64,000 nucleotides of DNA from Pseudomonadota bacterium (GTDB lineage: Bacteria; Pseudomonadota; Gammaproteobacteria; UBA1113), in contig JAJXVU010000004.1 of assembly GCA_021781965.1 (NCBI GenBank), positions 1-64,000 on the forward strand, read 5' to 3'. A program made the translations under genes and the position numbers. Numbering within the stretch: position 1 is the stretch's first letter; the number at the start of each line of letters is the position of its first letter. The notes beneath the pieces were generated by a model, which ran no database searches, was not told where the DNA came from, and was given only the letters and a program-made list of their open reading frames with translations. Shown piece after piece: positions 27,338 to 35,624 of this stretch.

Positions 27338-28651
27338 GTGGATAAGAAACGTATCGCCATATTAGGTGCTGGCCCCATGGGTTTAGCAGTTGCTTATCAA
27401 CTAGTGTTAGATGGCCATCAACCGGTTATCTTTGAAGCTGATGATCGCGTCGGTGGGATGACCGCCATGTTTGACTTTAATGGCTTAATGATTGAGCGAT
27501 ATTACCATTTTCATTGTACTTCGGATAAGGACTTCTTGCAAATGCTTCAGGAATTGGGTATAGCCGATAAAATGCGGTGGGTTGAGACTAGAATGGGTTA
27601 TTGGTATCAGGGACAATTACAAGACTGGGGTAATCCTTTAGCCTTACTCAAATTTAAGGGTCTTGGCCTAATAGCCAAAATTCGTTATGGTCTACATGCT
27701 TTTTTATCAACGAAACGTAAAGATTGGCGGCCTTTAGATGGTTTAGAAGCCACTACTTGGATTAAACGCTGGATTGGCAAAGAAGCTTTCGACGTATTAT
27801 GGCACCGTTTATTTGAATATAAATTTTATCATTTCTCTCACAACTTATCAGCAGCATGGATTTGGAGTCGAATCCGCCGTATAGGCCGATCGCGCTATAA
27901 TCTTTTTCATGAGAAACTAGGGCACCTGGAAGGCGGTTCCAGCACTTTACTCAATGCCATGAAATCTTATATAGAAACACACGGGGGAGAATTTCGTTTA
28001 AATCATTGTGTATCGGAAGTTTGCATTGAAAATGGTGAAATTAAGGGCATAAAAGTAAAAGAAAGCTTCGAAAGTTTCGACACAGTTATCAGCACTATTC
28101 CATTACCCTACATCCCCAAAATAGTTCCTACTTTGCCTCAGGCACTATTGAATCAATACCACTCTATTAAAAACATCGCCGTGGTTTGTGTTATTGCAAA
28201 ATTAAAAAAGTCAGTATCGAATAATTTCTGGGTTAACATTAATGATGAAAGAATGGACATTCCAGGCTTGGTAGAATATAGTAATTTACGCCCTTTAGAA
28301 CACTCTATTGTTTATGTCCCGTTTTACATGCCCGCAGAGCATCCAAAGTTTTCAGATGAAAATAATGTGTTTATTGATAAAGTGCGTCTCTATTTAAAAA
28401 TGATTAACCCTGAACTCACAAATGATGACTTTATTGATATACGTGCTAGCCGCTACCGTTATGCACAACCTATTTGTCCGCCGCAGTATCTAACCTCTTT
28501 GCCTTCCTATAAATTACCCATCAAAAATCTTTGGATTGCTGACACTTCTTACTACTATCCTGAAGATCGCGGCATCTCTGAAAGTATTGGCTTTGGCAGG
28601 AAGATGGCTATAGAATGTGTTAGTACCTTTTTAGAAAGGAATAGCAGATGA
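27338..28651 (+). CDS. FAD-dependent oxidoreductase of the UDP-galactopyranose mutase / protoporphyrinogen oxidase-like superfamily
   Basis: A 437-residue flavoprotein with the FAD dinucleotide motif ILGAGPMGLAVAYQLVLDG and the following FEADDRVGGM, then ERYYHFHCTSD. VISTIPLP precedes the C-terminal half, and the FAD-closing motif NLWIADTSYYYPEDRGISE is near the end. Relatives occur in many polysaccharide loci, often beside an epimerase and a GtrA protein, without a proven reaction. A ring-contracting mutase or a sugar oxidase are options. The start is GTG with GGAG upstream. Its stop overlaps the gtrA-like start (ATGA). Confidence 0.75.
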   Translation: MDKKRIAILGAGPMGLAVAYQLVLDGHQPVIFEADDRVGGMTAMFDFNGLMIERYYHFHCTSDKDFLQMLQELGIADKMRWVETRMGYWYQGQLQDWGNPLALLKFKGLGLIAKIRYGLHAFLSTKRKDWRPLDGLEATTWIKRWIGKEAFDVLWHRLFEYKFYHFSHNLSAAWIWSRIRRIGRSRYNLFHEKLGHLEGGSSTLLNAMKSYIETHGGEFRLNHCVSEVCIENGEIKGIKVKESFESFDTVISTIPLPYIPKIVPTLPQALLNQYHSIKNIAVVCVIAKLKKSVSNNFWVNINDERMDIPGLVEYSNLRPLEHSIVYVPFYMPAEHPKFSDENNVFIDKVRLYLKMINPELTNDDFIDIRASRYRYAQPICPPQYLTSLPSYKLPIKNLWIADTSYYYPEDRGISESIGFGRKMAIECVSTFLERNSR

Positions 28652-29049
28652 TCTCTGATTTTATTTCCCCACAATTTTTAAAATTTATTTTCTGCGGAAG
28701 CATCGCTGCTCTCGTTAATTTTGGCTCACGGTTTATCTTCAATCTATGGTTTAGTTTTGCGGTTGCTATTGTTTTTGCTTATATCTGTGGAATGATAACG
28801 GCTTTCATATTAGCAAAATGGTTTGTATTTAAAAATAGCCACTTACCTCTACAGCATTCCGCTCTACGCTTTTTAATTATCAATCTATTAGCTGTTGTGC
28901 AAACCCTTGGGATTAGCTTAGGGCTAGCGTTTTATCTTTTACCCATGCTAGGTGTCACCGTTTTTATAAAAGAAATCGCTCACATTGTAGGGATTATTAC
29001 GCCACTTTTTTCAAGCTATATAGGGCATAAACGCTGGTCTTTTTCTTAA
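28648..29049 (+). CDS. GtrA-family membrane protein, probable lipid-linked sugar flippase
   Basis: A 133-residue protein with four membrane helices, basic residues between them, and the GtrA layout (FLKFIFCGSIAALVNFGSRF at the start, IGHKRWSF at the end). GtrA proteins flip undecaprenyl-phosphate sugars for O-antigen modification. In mycobacteria a GtrA-family protein (Rv3789) sits beside dprE1 and has been linked to arabinose-lipid metabolism. That parallel supports a role for this gene with the DprE1/DprE2-like pair a few genes upstream. It overlaps the preceding flavoprotein gene by 4 bases. Confidence 0.85.
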   Translation: MISDFISPQFLKFIFCGSIAALVNFGSRFIFNLWFSFAVAIVFAYICGMITAFILAKWFVFKNSHLPLQHSALRFLIINLLAVVQTLGISLGLAFYLLPMLGVTVFIKEIAHIVGIITPLFSSYIGHKRWSFS

Positions 29050-29057
29050 GAGCTTCC

Positions 29058-29087
29058 TTGCCCTATTTCCCGCACCCATGTTACAAT
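29058..29087 (+). promoter_or_regulatory. Sigma-70 extended -10 promoter for wzm-wzt
   Basis: TTGCCC at 29058-29063 and TACAAT at 29082-29087 are 18 bases apart, with TG at 29079-29080 giving an extended -10. The wzm TTG start follows after 46 bases. The box sequence and spacing resemble the promoter in front of the parB-like gene at 32106-32135. Confidence 0.55.
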
Positions 29088-29133
29088 TCTCCTCAATAAC
29101 AATCCCCAATTAAGAACTAAACTGAGGTTTTTT

Positions 29134-29964
29134 TTGAACACCAACATAGCAACAGCCCCCCTCCCACGTACCTTCCACCTGCGCCCGGCAATCACCGATC
29201 TACGGCAAGGTTTAGCTGCCTGGCGTATTTGGTGGAGCTTGGGTTGGCAAGACATACGCCTACGTTACCGCCGATCACAGCTAGGGCCCTTTTGGATCAC
29301 GCTTAGCACCGCCATTATGATTTACAGCATGGGGTTCTTATACGCCAAGTTATTCAAGATCGATTTGTCCACTTATTATCCTTATTTGGCTACGGGCTTA
29401 ATTACTTGGACCTTCATCTCTACAATTATCCTCGAAGCTAACGAAGCTTTCGTTGAAAATACCGGCTTCATACGCCAAACTTGCCTACCTTTTTCCATTT
29501 ATATTTTGCGTTTGTTAACTCGTAATTTTATAGTTTTAGTGCATAACATTTTACCTGTTTTGCCGATTTTGATTTATTATAAAATCGCTCCTACTTCTGC
29601 TGGTGTATTTTATTTGCTCTTCGGTTTAATTTTATTTTTGAGTATAGGCTATAGTTTTGGTCTGCTACTGGCTATGTTGGGCAGTCGTTTTCGTGACATG
29701 AAACCCATTGTAGCAAGCCTTGTACAAGTCTGTTTCTTATTAACGCCTATATTATGGCAACATTCTATGCTATCGCCTAAATTACAAGCATTGATGAACT
29801 TCAACCCTTTTTATCAATTAATACAACTATTACGCGCACCTATGTTAGGACAGATCCCTTCGGCAAATACCTTAACCTATTGCATCATATTAGCAATAGT
29901 GGGATTAGTTTTAATGGTCATTGTTTTGGCCAGATGTCGCCACCGTATTGCGTTTTGGGTGTAG
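29134..29964 (+). CDS. wzm: ABC-2 type polysaccharide export permease
   Basis: A 276-residue inner-membrane permease that with Wzt exports the finished polysaccharide. After an amphipathic N-terminus (WWSLGWQDIRLRYRRSQLGPFW, typical of Wzm/KpsM) come six membrane helices, with the family motif FNPFYQLIQLLRAPMLG near the end. The start is a TTG with GAGG six bases upstream. It is followed by wzt 5 bases later. Together with the D-rhamnose and GT4 genes this indicates an ABC-transporter-dependent, not Wzx/Wzy-dependent, O-chain. Confidence 0.92.
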   Translation: MNTNIATAPLPRTFHLRPAITDLRQGLAAWRIWWSLGWQDIRLRYRRSQLGPFWITLSTAIMIYSMGFLYAKLFKIDLSTYYPYLATGLITWTFISTIILEANEAFVENTGFIRQTCLPFSIYILRLLTRNFIVLVHNILPVLPILIYYKIAPTSAGVFYLLFGLILFLSIGYSFGLLLAMLGSRFRDMKPIVASLVQVCFLLTPILWQHSMLSPKLQALMNFNPFYQLIQLLRAPMLGQIPSANTLTYCIILAIVGLVLMVIVLARCRHRIAFWV

Positions 29965-29969
29965 TCACT

Positions 29970-30728
29970 ATGTCAACTATTAAGTTATCTCATGTTACTT
30001 TAGATTTTCCTGTTTATGGAGCCAATACCCGTTCCTTGAAGAAGAGTTTGGTATCCTTGGTCACAGGTGGTAGCATAAAACAAGAAAGCAACAGCGTTAC
30101 CTTCGTACGAGCCTTAGAAAACGTTTGTCTGGAATTATCGTCGGGCGATACACTGGCTTTAATTGGCCACAATGGCGCAGGCAAAAGTACCTTATTACGC
30201 GTTTTAGCAAAAGTCTATACGCCCGCTATCGGTAGAGTAAAAATTAAAGGCCGCATTTCTTCTTTATTAGATTTAAGTTTAGGTATTGATGCAGAGTCCA
30301 CGGGTTATGAAAATATTGTATTAAGTGGTTTATTACGTGGCATGTCCAAGAAAGACATTGAGGCTAACAAAAAAAACATCGCCGAATTCAGTGAATTAGG
30401 CGAATATTTAGCTATGCCTGTACGCACTTACTCTAGCGGTATGCAGTTACGCCTTGCCTTTAGTATTGCCACTAGTTTTTCGCCAGAAATTTTGTTGTTA
30501 GATGAGGTTATGGGCGTAGGCGACTCTTCTTTCATGGAGAAATCAAAACAACGCATGACACAATTGGTCGCTGAATCCGATATCGTCGTTTTTTCCTCCC
30601 ATTCTAATGATCTAGTTCGTAAGTTTTGTAAAAAAGCGTTATGGCTGGATAAAGGGCATGTCAAAGCATTTGGCCTAGTCGATGATGTTTTGAAAGCCTA
30701 TGATGCCGCTAACCCTACCGCAGCTTAA
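29970..30728 (+). CDS. wzt: Polysaccharide export ABC transporter ATP-binding protein
   Basis: A 252-residue ATPase that energises Wzm. Walker A is GHNGAGKSTLL near residue 72, the signature is YSSGMQLRLAF, and Walker B is ILLLDEVMGVGD. It ends soon after the nucleotide-binding domain, so it lacks the C-terminal carbohydrate-binding domain that recognises capped chains in E. coli O9a. The chain is therefore probably exported without terminal-cap recognition, as in KpsT or Klebsiella O2a systems. I chose the ATG at 29970; the longer frame from 29880 lies inside wzm. The partial parB copy begins at its stop codon. Confidence 0.93.
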   Translation: MSTIKLSHVTLDFPVYGANTRSLKKSLVSLVTGGSIKQESNSVTFVRALENVCLELSSGDTLALIGHNGAGKSTLLRVLAKVYTPAIGRVKIKGRISSLLDLSLGIDAESTGYENIVLSGLLRGMSKKDIEANKKNIAEFSELGEYLAMPVRTYSSGMQLRLAFSIATSFSPEILLLDEVMGVGDSSFMEKSKQRMTQLVAESDIVVFSSHSNDLVRKFCKKALWLDKGHVKAFGLVDDVLKAYDAANPTAA

Positions 30729-30893
30729 ACTCCATGACTAAAAAGTAGAACTACAACAGCGGCCTATAGAAGCCTACAGCGCGGCTGCTTTCAACCGCGA
30801 CATCATTTAGACCGAAGCCTTAGCGGAATTGGCGCAATCCATACGGCAAATGGGGGGGTATTACAGCCCATCTTTGTTAGAACGTTAGCTAAA
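30726..30893 (+). pseudogene. Decayed duplicate of the parB-like gene 5' end
   Basis: About 165 bases align almost end to end with the first part of the intact parB-like gene at 32193, from the last bases before its ATG to about codon 55. Shared runs include AGTAGAACTACAACAGC and CAACCGCGACATCATTT. A base loss in the A-run after the start creates a TAG at the fifth codon, and further indels and a TAG after ACATCATT break the frame. It begins exactly at the wzt stop and ends where an IS256-type remnant begins. It is not translated as ParB. Confidence 0.85.
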
Positions 30894-30995
30894 CAGCGTC
30901 TGCTTGAGCTTGATGAGAAATGGGGCAGCAAATATCCTATGGTATTACGTTTCTGGCAGACTAAATGGGACGGGCTAACGGCCTTTACGCTTATT
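30894..30995 (+). mobile_element. IS256-family transposase remnant
   Basis: In frame from 30894 the translation contains LDEKWGSKYPMVLRFWQTKW followed by DGLTAFT. This matches the late part of IS256/Mutator-type transposases (L-xx-F-xx-KW-xx-KYP-x5-W-xx-NW-x5-F). Only about 30 codons survive. There are no visible inverted ends or target duplication, so it is a dead fragment. The last codons of the opposite-strand FkbM gene are written over it. Confidence 0.7.
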
Positions 30996-31862
30996 AACTC
31001 TATTTAACTTTAATAATCTATAGTTTATCGTGGCTTTGAATCGCCTAATCAACTCAATAACACGCCACGCTTTAGAACATCTTATTTCGGCAAATATGTT
31101 TTCATATGTGCTGATGCGATCTTGAAGCACTCTATTCTCAACCAGAAAACTTTCTTTAGACACGCTATTCTCAACGAGAAGACTTTGTAGATAATCAATT
31201 CGCCGTAAAGAAAAAAGAGATAGCTTATCCGATTTTATAAAATAGGCATTTACATGTGAGGAAATGTCGTAAATATAGTTAAGCTGAGATAACGCGCTGC
31301 GTATTGCATCAAAAGATAAATGTCCTACTTCAATGCAAATAACATCTGGCAATACTTCACACCCTTGCATCCCTTCGATGACAGATAATTCATGTCCTTC
31401 AACATCTAGAACAAAAAGATCTACTTGTGTTACGTTTTCTTTGTTAATAAAATCAGTCCATGTACATAATGGCACTTGCACTTCTTGAAAAGTACAACCC
31501 ATTTCTTGTAATGCTGCTTTATGATCTATGGTGTGCGTCAATGAGCCATTGCCAAAGTTCTTCCCCAATACAGGATGATCAACAGCCTTAAAAGTAGCTT
31601 CGCCAATTTTATTGGATAAGGCAAAATTTAAATTTCTTGAAAGAGGGCGATTCTGACATAACCGCTCATAAATCCAAGGCACCGGTTCAATATTATAACC
31701 TTTCCATCCCATTGATTCTTCAAATGCCTTGCAAGAACATTCTGTTAAACCATCGAATGCACCACATTCCACAAATGTACCTTTAATCCCCTTATTCGGG
31801 AAATAACGCTCGAAAATAAATTGATCGACAGGGGGTTCAAACTGTCCATAGAAATTTTTCAT
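30975..31862 (-). CDS. FkbM-type methyltransferase
   Basis: A 295-residue protein. Residues 1-205 are an intact FkbM SAM-dependent methyltransferase domain: motif I is GTFVECGAFDGLTECS near 33, followed by WKGYNIEPVPWIYERL, DLFVLDVEGHELSVIEGM and PDVICIEVGHL. Residues 210-295 form a heptad-rich segment (VENSVSKESFLVENRVLQDR) and a basic tail. The final residues (VNKRKGR) are encoded by the IS256 remnant, so the natural C-terminus seems to have been replaced. It stands alone between the decayed and intact parB copies and probably methylates a sugar of the neighbouring glycan. Confidence 0.85.
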   Translation of the reverse strand: MKNFYGQFEPPVDQFIFERYFPNKGIKGTFVECGAFDGLTECSCKAFEESMGWKGYNIEPVPWIYERLCQNRPLSRNLNFALSNKIGEATFKAVDHPVLGKNFGNGSLTHTIDHKAALQEMGCTFQEVQVPLCTWTDFINKENVTQVDLFVLDVEGHELSVIEGMQGCEVLPDVICIEVGHLSFDAIRSALSQLNYIYDISSHVNAYFIKSDKLSLFSLRRIDYLQSLLVENSVSKESFLVENRVLQDRISTYENIFAEIRCSKAWRVIELIRRFKATINYRLLKLNRVNKRKGR

Positions 31863-32192
31863 ATTACTTAGTCCTAATTATCGTTATTTATTGTACACAT
31901 CTTAACGCCATAAAGTCAAATCATAAAGCTCTCCTCCTAATAATAATAATTGTTATATTCAAGGTGCGAAAAAAAGCGGGGCTATTTTAGAGAATTAATA
32001 TAGCATAAAGCAGGAAGAATAGTGTGCAAAAATAATTCAAACATTTCGAGCACAACCGCTCTTTCTGTCTAAATTAGGCTATTCTTCATATTATAATAAA
32101 AAACCTTGCCTCTAACCCCATCACCATGCTATGATTCTGTTCAAGATTAATCCCATATATAAATTACCAGAGACTTTCTCCCCCTAAACCCC
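31863..32192. other. Intergenic stretch upstream of parB-like gene
   Basis: AT-rich spacer between two divergent genes. It contains the parB-like promoter listed separately and presumably a promoter for the minus-strand FkbM gene. A run of AAT/TAA triplets (CCTAATAATAATAATTG near 31940) is the only other visible structure. Confidence 0.4.
32106..32135 (+). promoter_or_regulatory. Sigma-70 extended -10 promoter of parB-like gene
   Basis: TTGCCT at 32106-32111 and TATGAT at 32130-32135 are 18 bases apart, with TG at 32127-32128. The ATG follows 57 bases after the -10. CCATGNTA and ATTCT around the -10 are shared with the wzm promoter. Confidence 0.55.
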
Positions 32193-32984
32193 ATGGCTAA
32201 AAAAGTAGAACTACAACAGCTGCCTATAGAAGCATTGCAGCGCGGCCGTTTTCAACCGCGACATCATTTTGACGCCGAGGCCTTAGCGGAATTGGCTCAA
32301 TCTATACGACAAATGGGCGGATTATTACAGCCCATCGTTGTTAGGACATTAGCGCATAACCGCTATGAAATCATCGCGGGCGAACGTCGTTGGCGCGCAT
32401 GTCAACTTGCCGAATTAGCTACAGTCAGTTGCTTAGTGGGTGAATACAGCGATGAGCAAGCACTGCAGGCCGCCATTGTTGAAAATATCAATCGCAGCGA
32501 TTTAAATTTAATTGAAGAAGCCAAAGCCTATTTACGGTTACAAGAAGATTTTGTCTACACACACGATGAAATCGGCGCTTTGGTAGGAAAATCACGCGCT
32601 GCTATTAGCAATTTATTGCGTTTATTAAAACTAGATAATCGCATACAACAGTATCTTATTGAGGGTAACTTAAGCGAAGGCCATGGTAAATTACTGGCGG
32701 GTCTTTCTCCAGATGAACAATATCCATTAGCACATCAATGTGTAGAGAATGATTTAAGCGTACGACAATTGGAACGCTTGATTAAACTAGGTAAAAAAGA
32801 AAATCCTGCGGCTCCGCGTAAAGATCCGAACATTGCTCGCTTAGAAAATACCCTTGCCGAACAAGTAGGTTCACCTGTTGCAGTAGATTACGATGAAAGC
32901 GGCCGAGGCGCTCTACGAATTCAGTTTCAAAATTTGGAAATTTTAGACGGTATTTTGCAGCGCTTAGGTGTAGGGGAAAAATAA
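32193..32984 (+). CDS. ParB/Spo0J family partition-type protein
   Basis: A 263-residue ParB-like DNA-binding CTPase. The N-terminal domain carries the conserved RGRFQPRHHFDAEALAELA, then GLLQPIVVR, and the CTP-binding motif IIAGERRWRAC (GERRxRA). The central helix-turn-helix is THDEIGALVGKSRAAISNLL. The C-terminal part is a dimerisation region. It lies alone, with no parA beside it, convergent with the dot genes. A lone ParB paralogue may act in chromosome partition, nucleoid occlusion or regulation; the usual parAB pair near oriC is not in view. Its own promoter is visible. Confidence 0.9.
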   Translation: MAKKVELQQLPIEALQRGRFQPRHHFDAEALAELAQSIRQMGGLLQPIVVRTLAHNRYEIIAGERRWRACQLAELATVSCLVGEYSDEQALQAAIVENINRSDLNLIEEAKAYLRLQEDFVYTHDEIGALVGKSRAAISNLLRLLKLDNRIQQYLIEGNLSEGHGKLLAGLSPDEQYPLAHQCVENDLSVRQLERLIKLGKKENPAAPRKDPNIARLENTLAEQVGSPVAVDYDESGRGALRIQFQNLEILDGILQRLGVGEK

Positions 32985-32999
32985 ATTACTTCTTATTCT

Positions 33000-33090
33000 G
33001 TAACTACTCGCGCCTTGTAGTAAGAAAAACGTATATTGGATAGATTAGAGTGTATTTTCTCTTTCCGCGCCCTTTCGGTCGCGGCTCGGT
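33000..33090 (+). repeat. Dispersed repeat family A, copy 1
   Basis: About 90 bases beginning GTAACTACTCGCGCCTTGTA and ending in a small stem CCGCG...CGCGG followed by GCTCGGTT. Near-identical copies start at 58968 and 59064, with diverged ones at 46401, 48308 and 57168. It lies in the gap between the convergent parB-like and dotF genes. A second perfect stem, GCCCGC/GCGGGC, follows at about 33110-33127. Confidence 0.85.
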
Positions 33091-33140
33091 TGCAAACGGA
33101 TGAACCGAGCCCGCCTTGTAGCGGGCCCACAAACAAAGCC

Positions 33141-34238
33141 TTACTGTGCCACCATGCCGTATTCAATCTGCATGCCATTACTCAGCGTTACAATACCATT
33201 GATAGGATCGATGTTTTTAACAGTGCTATTGAGTGCTTCTACGCGATCACCTTGAGTAACCGTAATAATACGACCATTGCTATCCGCAATCCACGCACGA
33301 CCCGGAATAATTGCTTGTACATAATACACTAACCGTGTCTTACTTACATTACTCTCTGCACTGCTGCGTGGCATAGCAGATAGCGGTTCTGCTGCCATTG
33401 ATGTGGCCTGTCTTTTCAGAGGCGGTGGCGAGGTTTGTGTCATTTGCTTTACTTGTGCTTGCAATTGCGCTACGACTTTTTCTAAATTTTTCGCGCGCGC
33501 CGCGGTAGCTTCGCTCTGAGCGGTAACTTGTTGCAATTTAAGGGTGAGAGTTTGATTTTCTTGATTCAGTGTTTCTACTTGTATAGACAGATTAGATTCA
33601 TCTGGCACGTTGGATTGCGTAGCCGGTGTAGTTTCAGAAGTAGGGGCTGTTGTTGCCGTTACTTGCGTATTGCTCGTTGTCGTCGCTTGCGTATTGCTAC
33701 TGGGTGATGGTGTGTTGTTGTCAGTATTCAACCAATCTCCATTAGCAGTATTGTCTGGGACTGTATTGTCTGGGGTTGTATTGGCGACACTGTCCGTAGC
33801 AGCATTCTGTTGTTGTGTCGTAGCAGCATTTTGCTGTGGCACAGCAGCATTCTGTTGTGGCATGGTGGCATCTTCTTTACTGCTTGCAGCTGACACTGGC
33901 GCGGCGGCTGGTTTAACTTTAGCAATGTCCTTCGGAGCTGTAGCGGTAGGAATGGCAGTCATTGCGGGTGCTTTACCATGAGGTATCATCAGATAGTAAC
34001 CTGCAATCAGTAAAACAGCTACACCCACCCCTATGAGTATTTTCTTGGTAGGCAGCGGCTTCTTTTCCGATGCAGCACCGGGCCGTTCATTATTCCATAC
34101 TTTAGTTTCCGTATCTTCTACGACTTCTTCTTCACCCACAAATTCTTCTTCAGCGGACGCATCGTGCTCACCAAAATCAAAATTTTCACTGTCATCGAAA
34201 TGATATTCTTCTTCATCGTGATGGTTTAGATCGCTCAT
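33141..34238 (-). CDS. dotF: Dot/Icm type IVB secretion protein DotF/IcmG
   Basis: A 365-residue inner-membrane component of the Dot/Icm apparatus, which moves effector proteins into host cells. The N-terminus is very acidic (1-55), one membrane helix lies at about 67-85, and a long Gln/Asn/Thr-rich spacer plus coiled coil (about 200-250) follows. The IcmG-type C-terminal domain contains YYVQAIIPGRAWIADSNGR and GDRVEALNSTVKNIDPINGI. It is larger than L. pneumophila IcmG because of the spacer, where PQQNAA-like words repeat. It is the third gene of a dotH-dotG-dotF block, 15 bases after dotG. The next genes of the Legionella order (icmC, icmD) are absent. Confidence 0.88.
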   Translation of the reverse strand: MSDLNHHDEEEYHFDDSENFDFGEHDASAEEEFVGEEEVVEDTETKVWNNERPGAASEKKPLPTKKILIGVGVAVLLIAGYYLMIPHGKAPAMTAIPTATAPKDIAKVKPAAAPVSAASSKEDATMPQQNAAVPQQNAATTQQQNAATDSVANTTPDNTVPDNTANGDWLNTDNNTPSPSSNTQATTTSNTQVTATTAPTSETTPATQSNVPDESNLSIQVETLNQENQTLTLKLQQVTAQSEATAARAKNLEKVVAQLQAQVKQMTQTSPPPLKRQATSMAAEPLSAMPRSSAESNVSKTRLVYYVQAIIPGRAWIADSNGRIITVTQGDRVEALNSTVKNIDPINGIVTLSNGMQIEYGMVAQ

Positions 34239-34253
34239 ATCATCATCCTATTG

Positions 34254-35624
34254 TTATTGCCTATTCTGTGCATCAAGCACAGGTTGGACTAATTGATTTT
34301 GGGCTTGCTCTATAGGCAGTACGTTGGTTGTACCTGCGTTCTCGGCAGCCAATTGATCTTGTACGTTCTTAGCCGCAACGGCTTGTATAATGCCTGTTGG
34401 GGGAGCAGAGGAATTCGCGGAGACATCTGTCAAAAATAAAATACCTAAACCCACCCCCGCATTTACGGTGATGGTATTTTGACGATTGAAAGTATCTCCT
34501 AATTGTTGGCCCCAATTCTGTCCTACTGTTCCAAGACCAGAAGCTACTTCTCGTTTTGGACTCGCCTCTGGGTACGTGGTAAAGGTGCCACCATCTGAAT
34601 TCTGCGAAACGCTAGAACCGGCTTGTAGTGCGGCATTACCATAACCGTTTAAGAAAGATGAAGCAAACAAAGAACCGTAGCGCAATAAATAATGGTGATC
34701 CACATCGCTGGCTAAAGCAGTGCGTGCCGTATTGGGATCGATAGCAACAGCAGAAATTGAAAGGCTGCGCTCTAAACCTGCAAAACTCATGACCGAAAAA
34801 CGCACCACTACTGCTTCACCACCATTGCTACCCGGTAAATTTTTAGTAGTACTCAAATCGCCCAATAACTTCGCGCCTTTATACGGGCCCAAGACAACGG
34901 TGGCCATGACCGGGCCTGGCTCATCAGAATTAATTGCTGTGTCCAACACTGCAAATTGAATATCTCCTGCTTTAATTAGAACGGGCGCCGTACTGCTTGG
35001 TGTGCTAACAGTTGTAGCACCACGTGGGGCCAAACCTGCTGCAGCAAGTTGCTCGTCACTCATACCAACTTCATAGGCTTGCGTAGGAGATTGCCCCCAT
35101 GCTTGCAATAGCTGTTGCGCTTGTGCGCGCATAGCGCCACTTTTATCCATTGCTGTTTGTTGGATTTGTTGAGCCGTAGCTTGTTGGATTTCTTGATTTT
35201 GCTCTGCAACCTGCGCTTGCAATGCGGCAATCTGCGGATCTACTTGAGGATCTACTTGAGGATTCGTTTGATCTGGAGCTGCAGATCCAGATTGCACGGA
35301 TGGCTGTGCCGGCGTAGGATTTTGATAGGTTAGGCTAGGAATAGCGCTACCGCCGGTTTTTTCGGCTTGTTGAATACGCTGTTGATTCAATTGCTGTTGC
35401 AATTGCGCGTACTCAGGGGTAGTACTATTTAAACCTGGCGCTGTTTTTTGTATAGGCGCGCTGGCCAAACCAGTATCAGCTGTATTTTGTTGTGCGGGCG
35501 CTCTGATCAAACGAATGATCCCGACTAAAATAGCTAAGCCTATTATAACCATCGTAATGATGATAATGCTACGTGTTCTAAAATTGGAAAACAATTGTGA
35601 AATATTATCTAAGCGGCTGGCCAT
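34254..35624 (-). CDS. dotG: Dot/Icm core protein DotG/IcmE, short form
   Basis: A 456-residue VirB10-like core component that spans from the inner membrane to the outer-membrane ring. A helix at about 19-37 (IIIITMVIIGLAILVGII) anchors it. Residues 60-190 are a Gln/Pro/Ala-rich periplasmic linker. The C-terminal TrbI/VirB10-type domain (about 215-415) has IKAGDIQFAVLDTAINSD, VVLGPYKGAKLLGD and the region HHYLLRYGSLFASSFLNGYG, which should form the outer ring. Legionella DotG is about twice as long because of tandem short repeats between linker and ring; these are missing here. The start overlaps the dotH stop by one base (TAATG). Confidence 0.92.
   Translation of the reverse strand: MASRLDNISQLFSNFRTRSIIIITMVIIGLAILVGIIRLIRAPAQQNTADTGLASAPIQKTAPGLNSTTPEYAQLQQQLNQQRIQQAEKTGGSAIPSLTYQNPTPAQPSVQSGSAAPDQTNPQVDPQVDPQIAALQAQVAEQNQEIQQATAQQIQQTAMDKSGAMRAQAQQLLQAWGQSPTQAYEVGMSDEQLAAAGLAPRGATTVSTPSSTAPVLIKAGDIQFAVLDTAINSDEPGPVMATVVLGPYKGAKLLGDLSTTKNLPGSNGGEAVVVRFSVMSFAGLERSLSISAVAIDPNTARTALASDVDHHYLLRYGSLFASSFLNGYGNAALQAGSSVSQNSDGGTFTTYPEASPKREVASGLGTVGQNWGQQLGDTFNRQNTITVNAGVGLGILFLTDVSANSSAPPTGIIQAVAAKNVQDQLAAENAGTTNVLPIEQAQNQLVQPVLDAQNRQ

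Noticed and set aside
734-30728. Capsule (Kps) or Wzx/Wzy-type O-antigen locus
   Set aside because: No Wzx flippase, Wzy polymerase, KpsC/KpsS or Wza was found; Wzm/Wzt with multi-domain GT4 enzymes and D-rhamnose genes fit an ABC-transporter-dependent O-chain better.
33610-33981. 123-codon Val/Cys-rich plus-strand ORF opposite dotF
   Set aside because: It results from the low-complexity Gln/Thr spacer of DotF read in reverse; no start signal.
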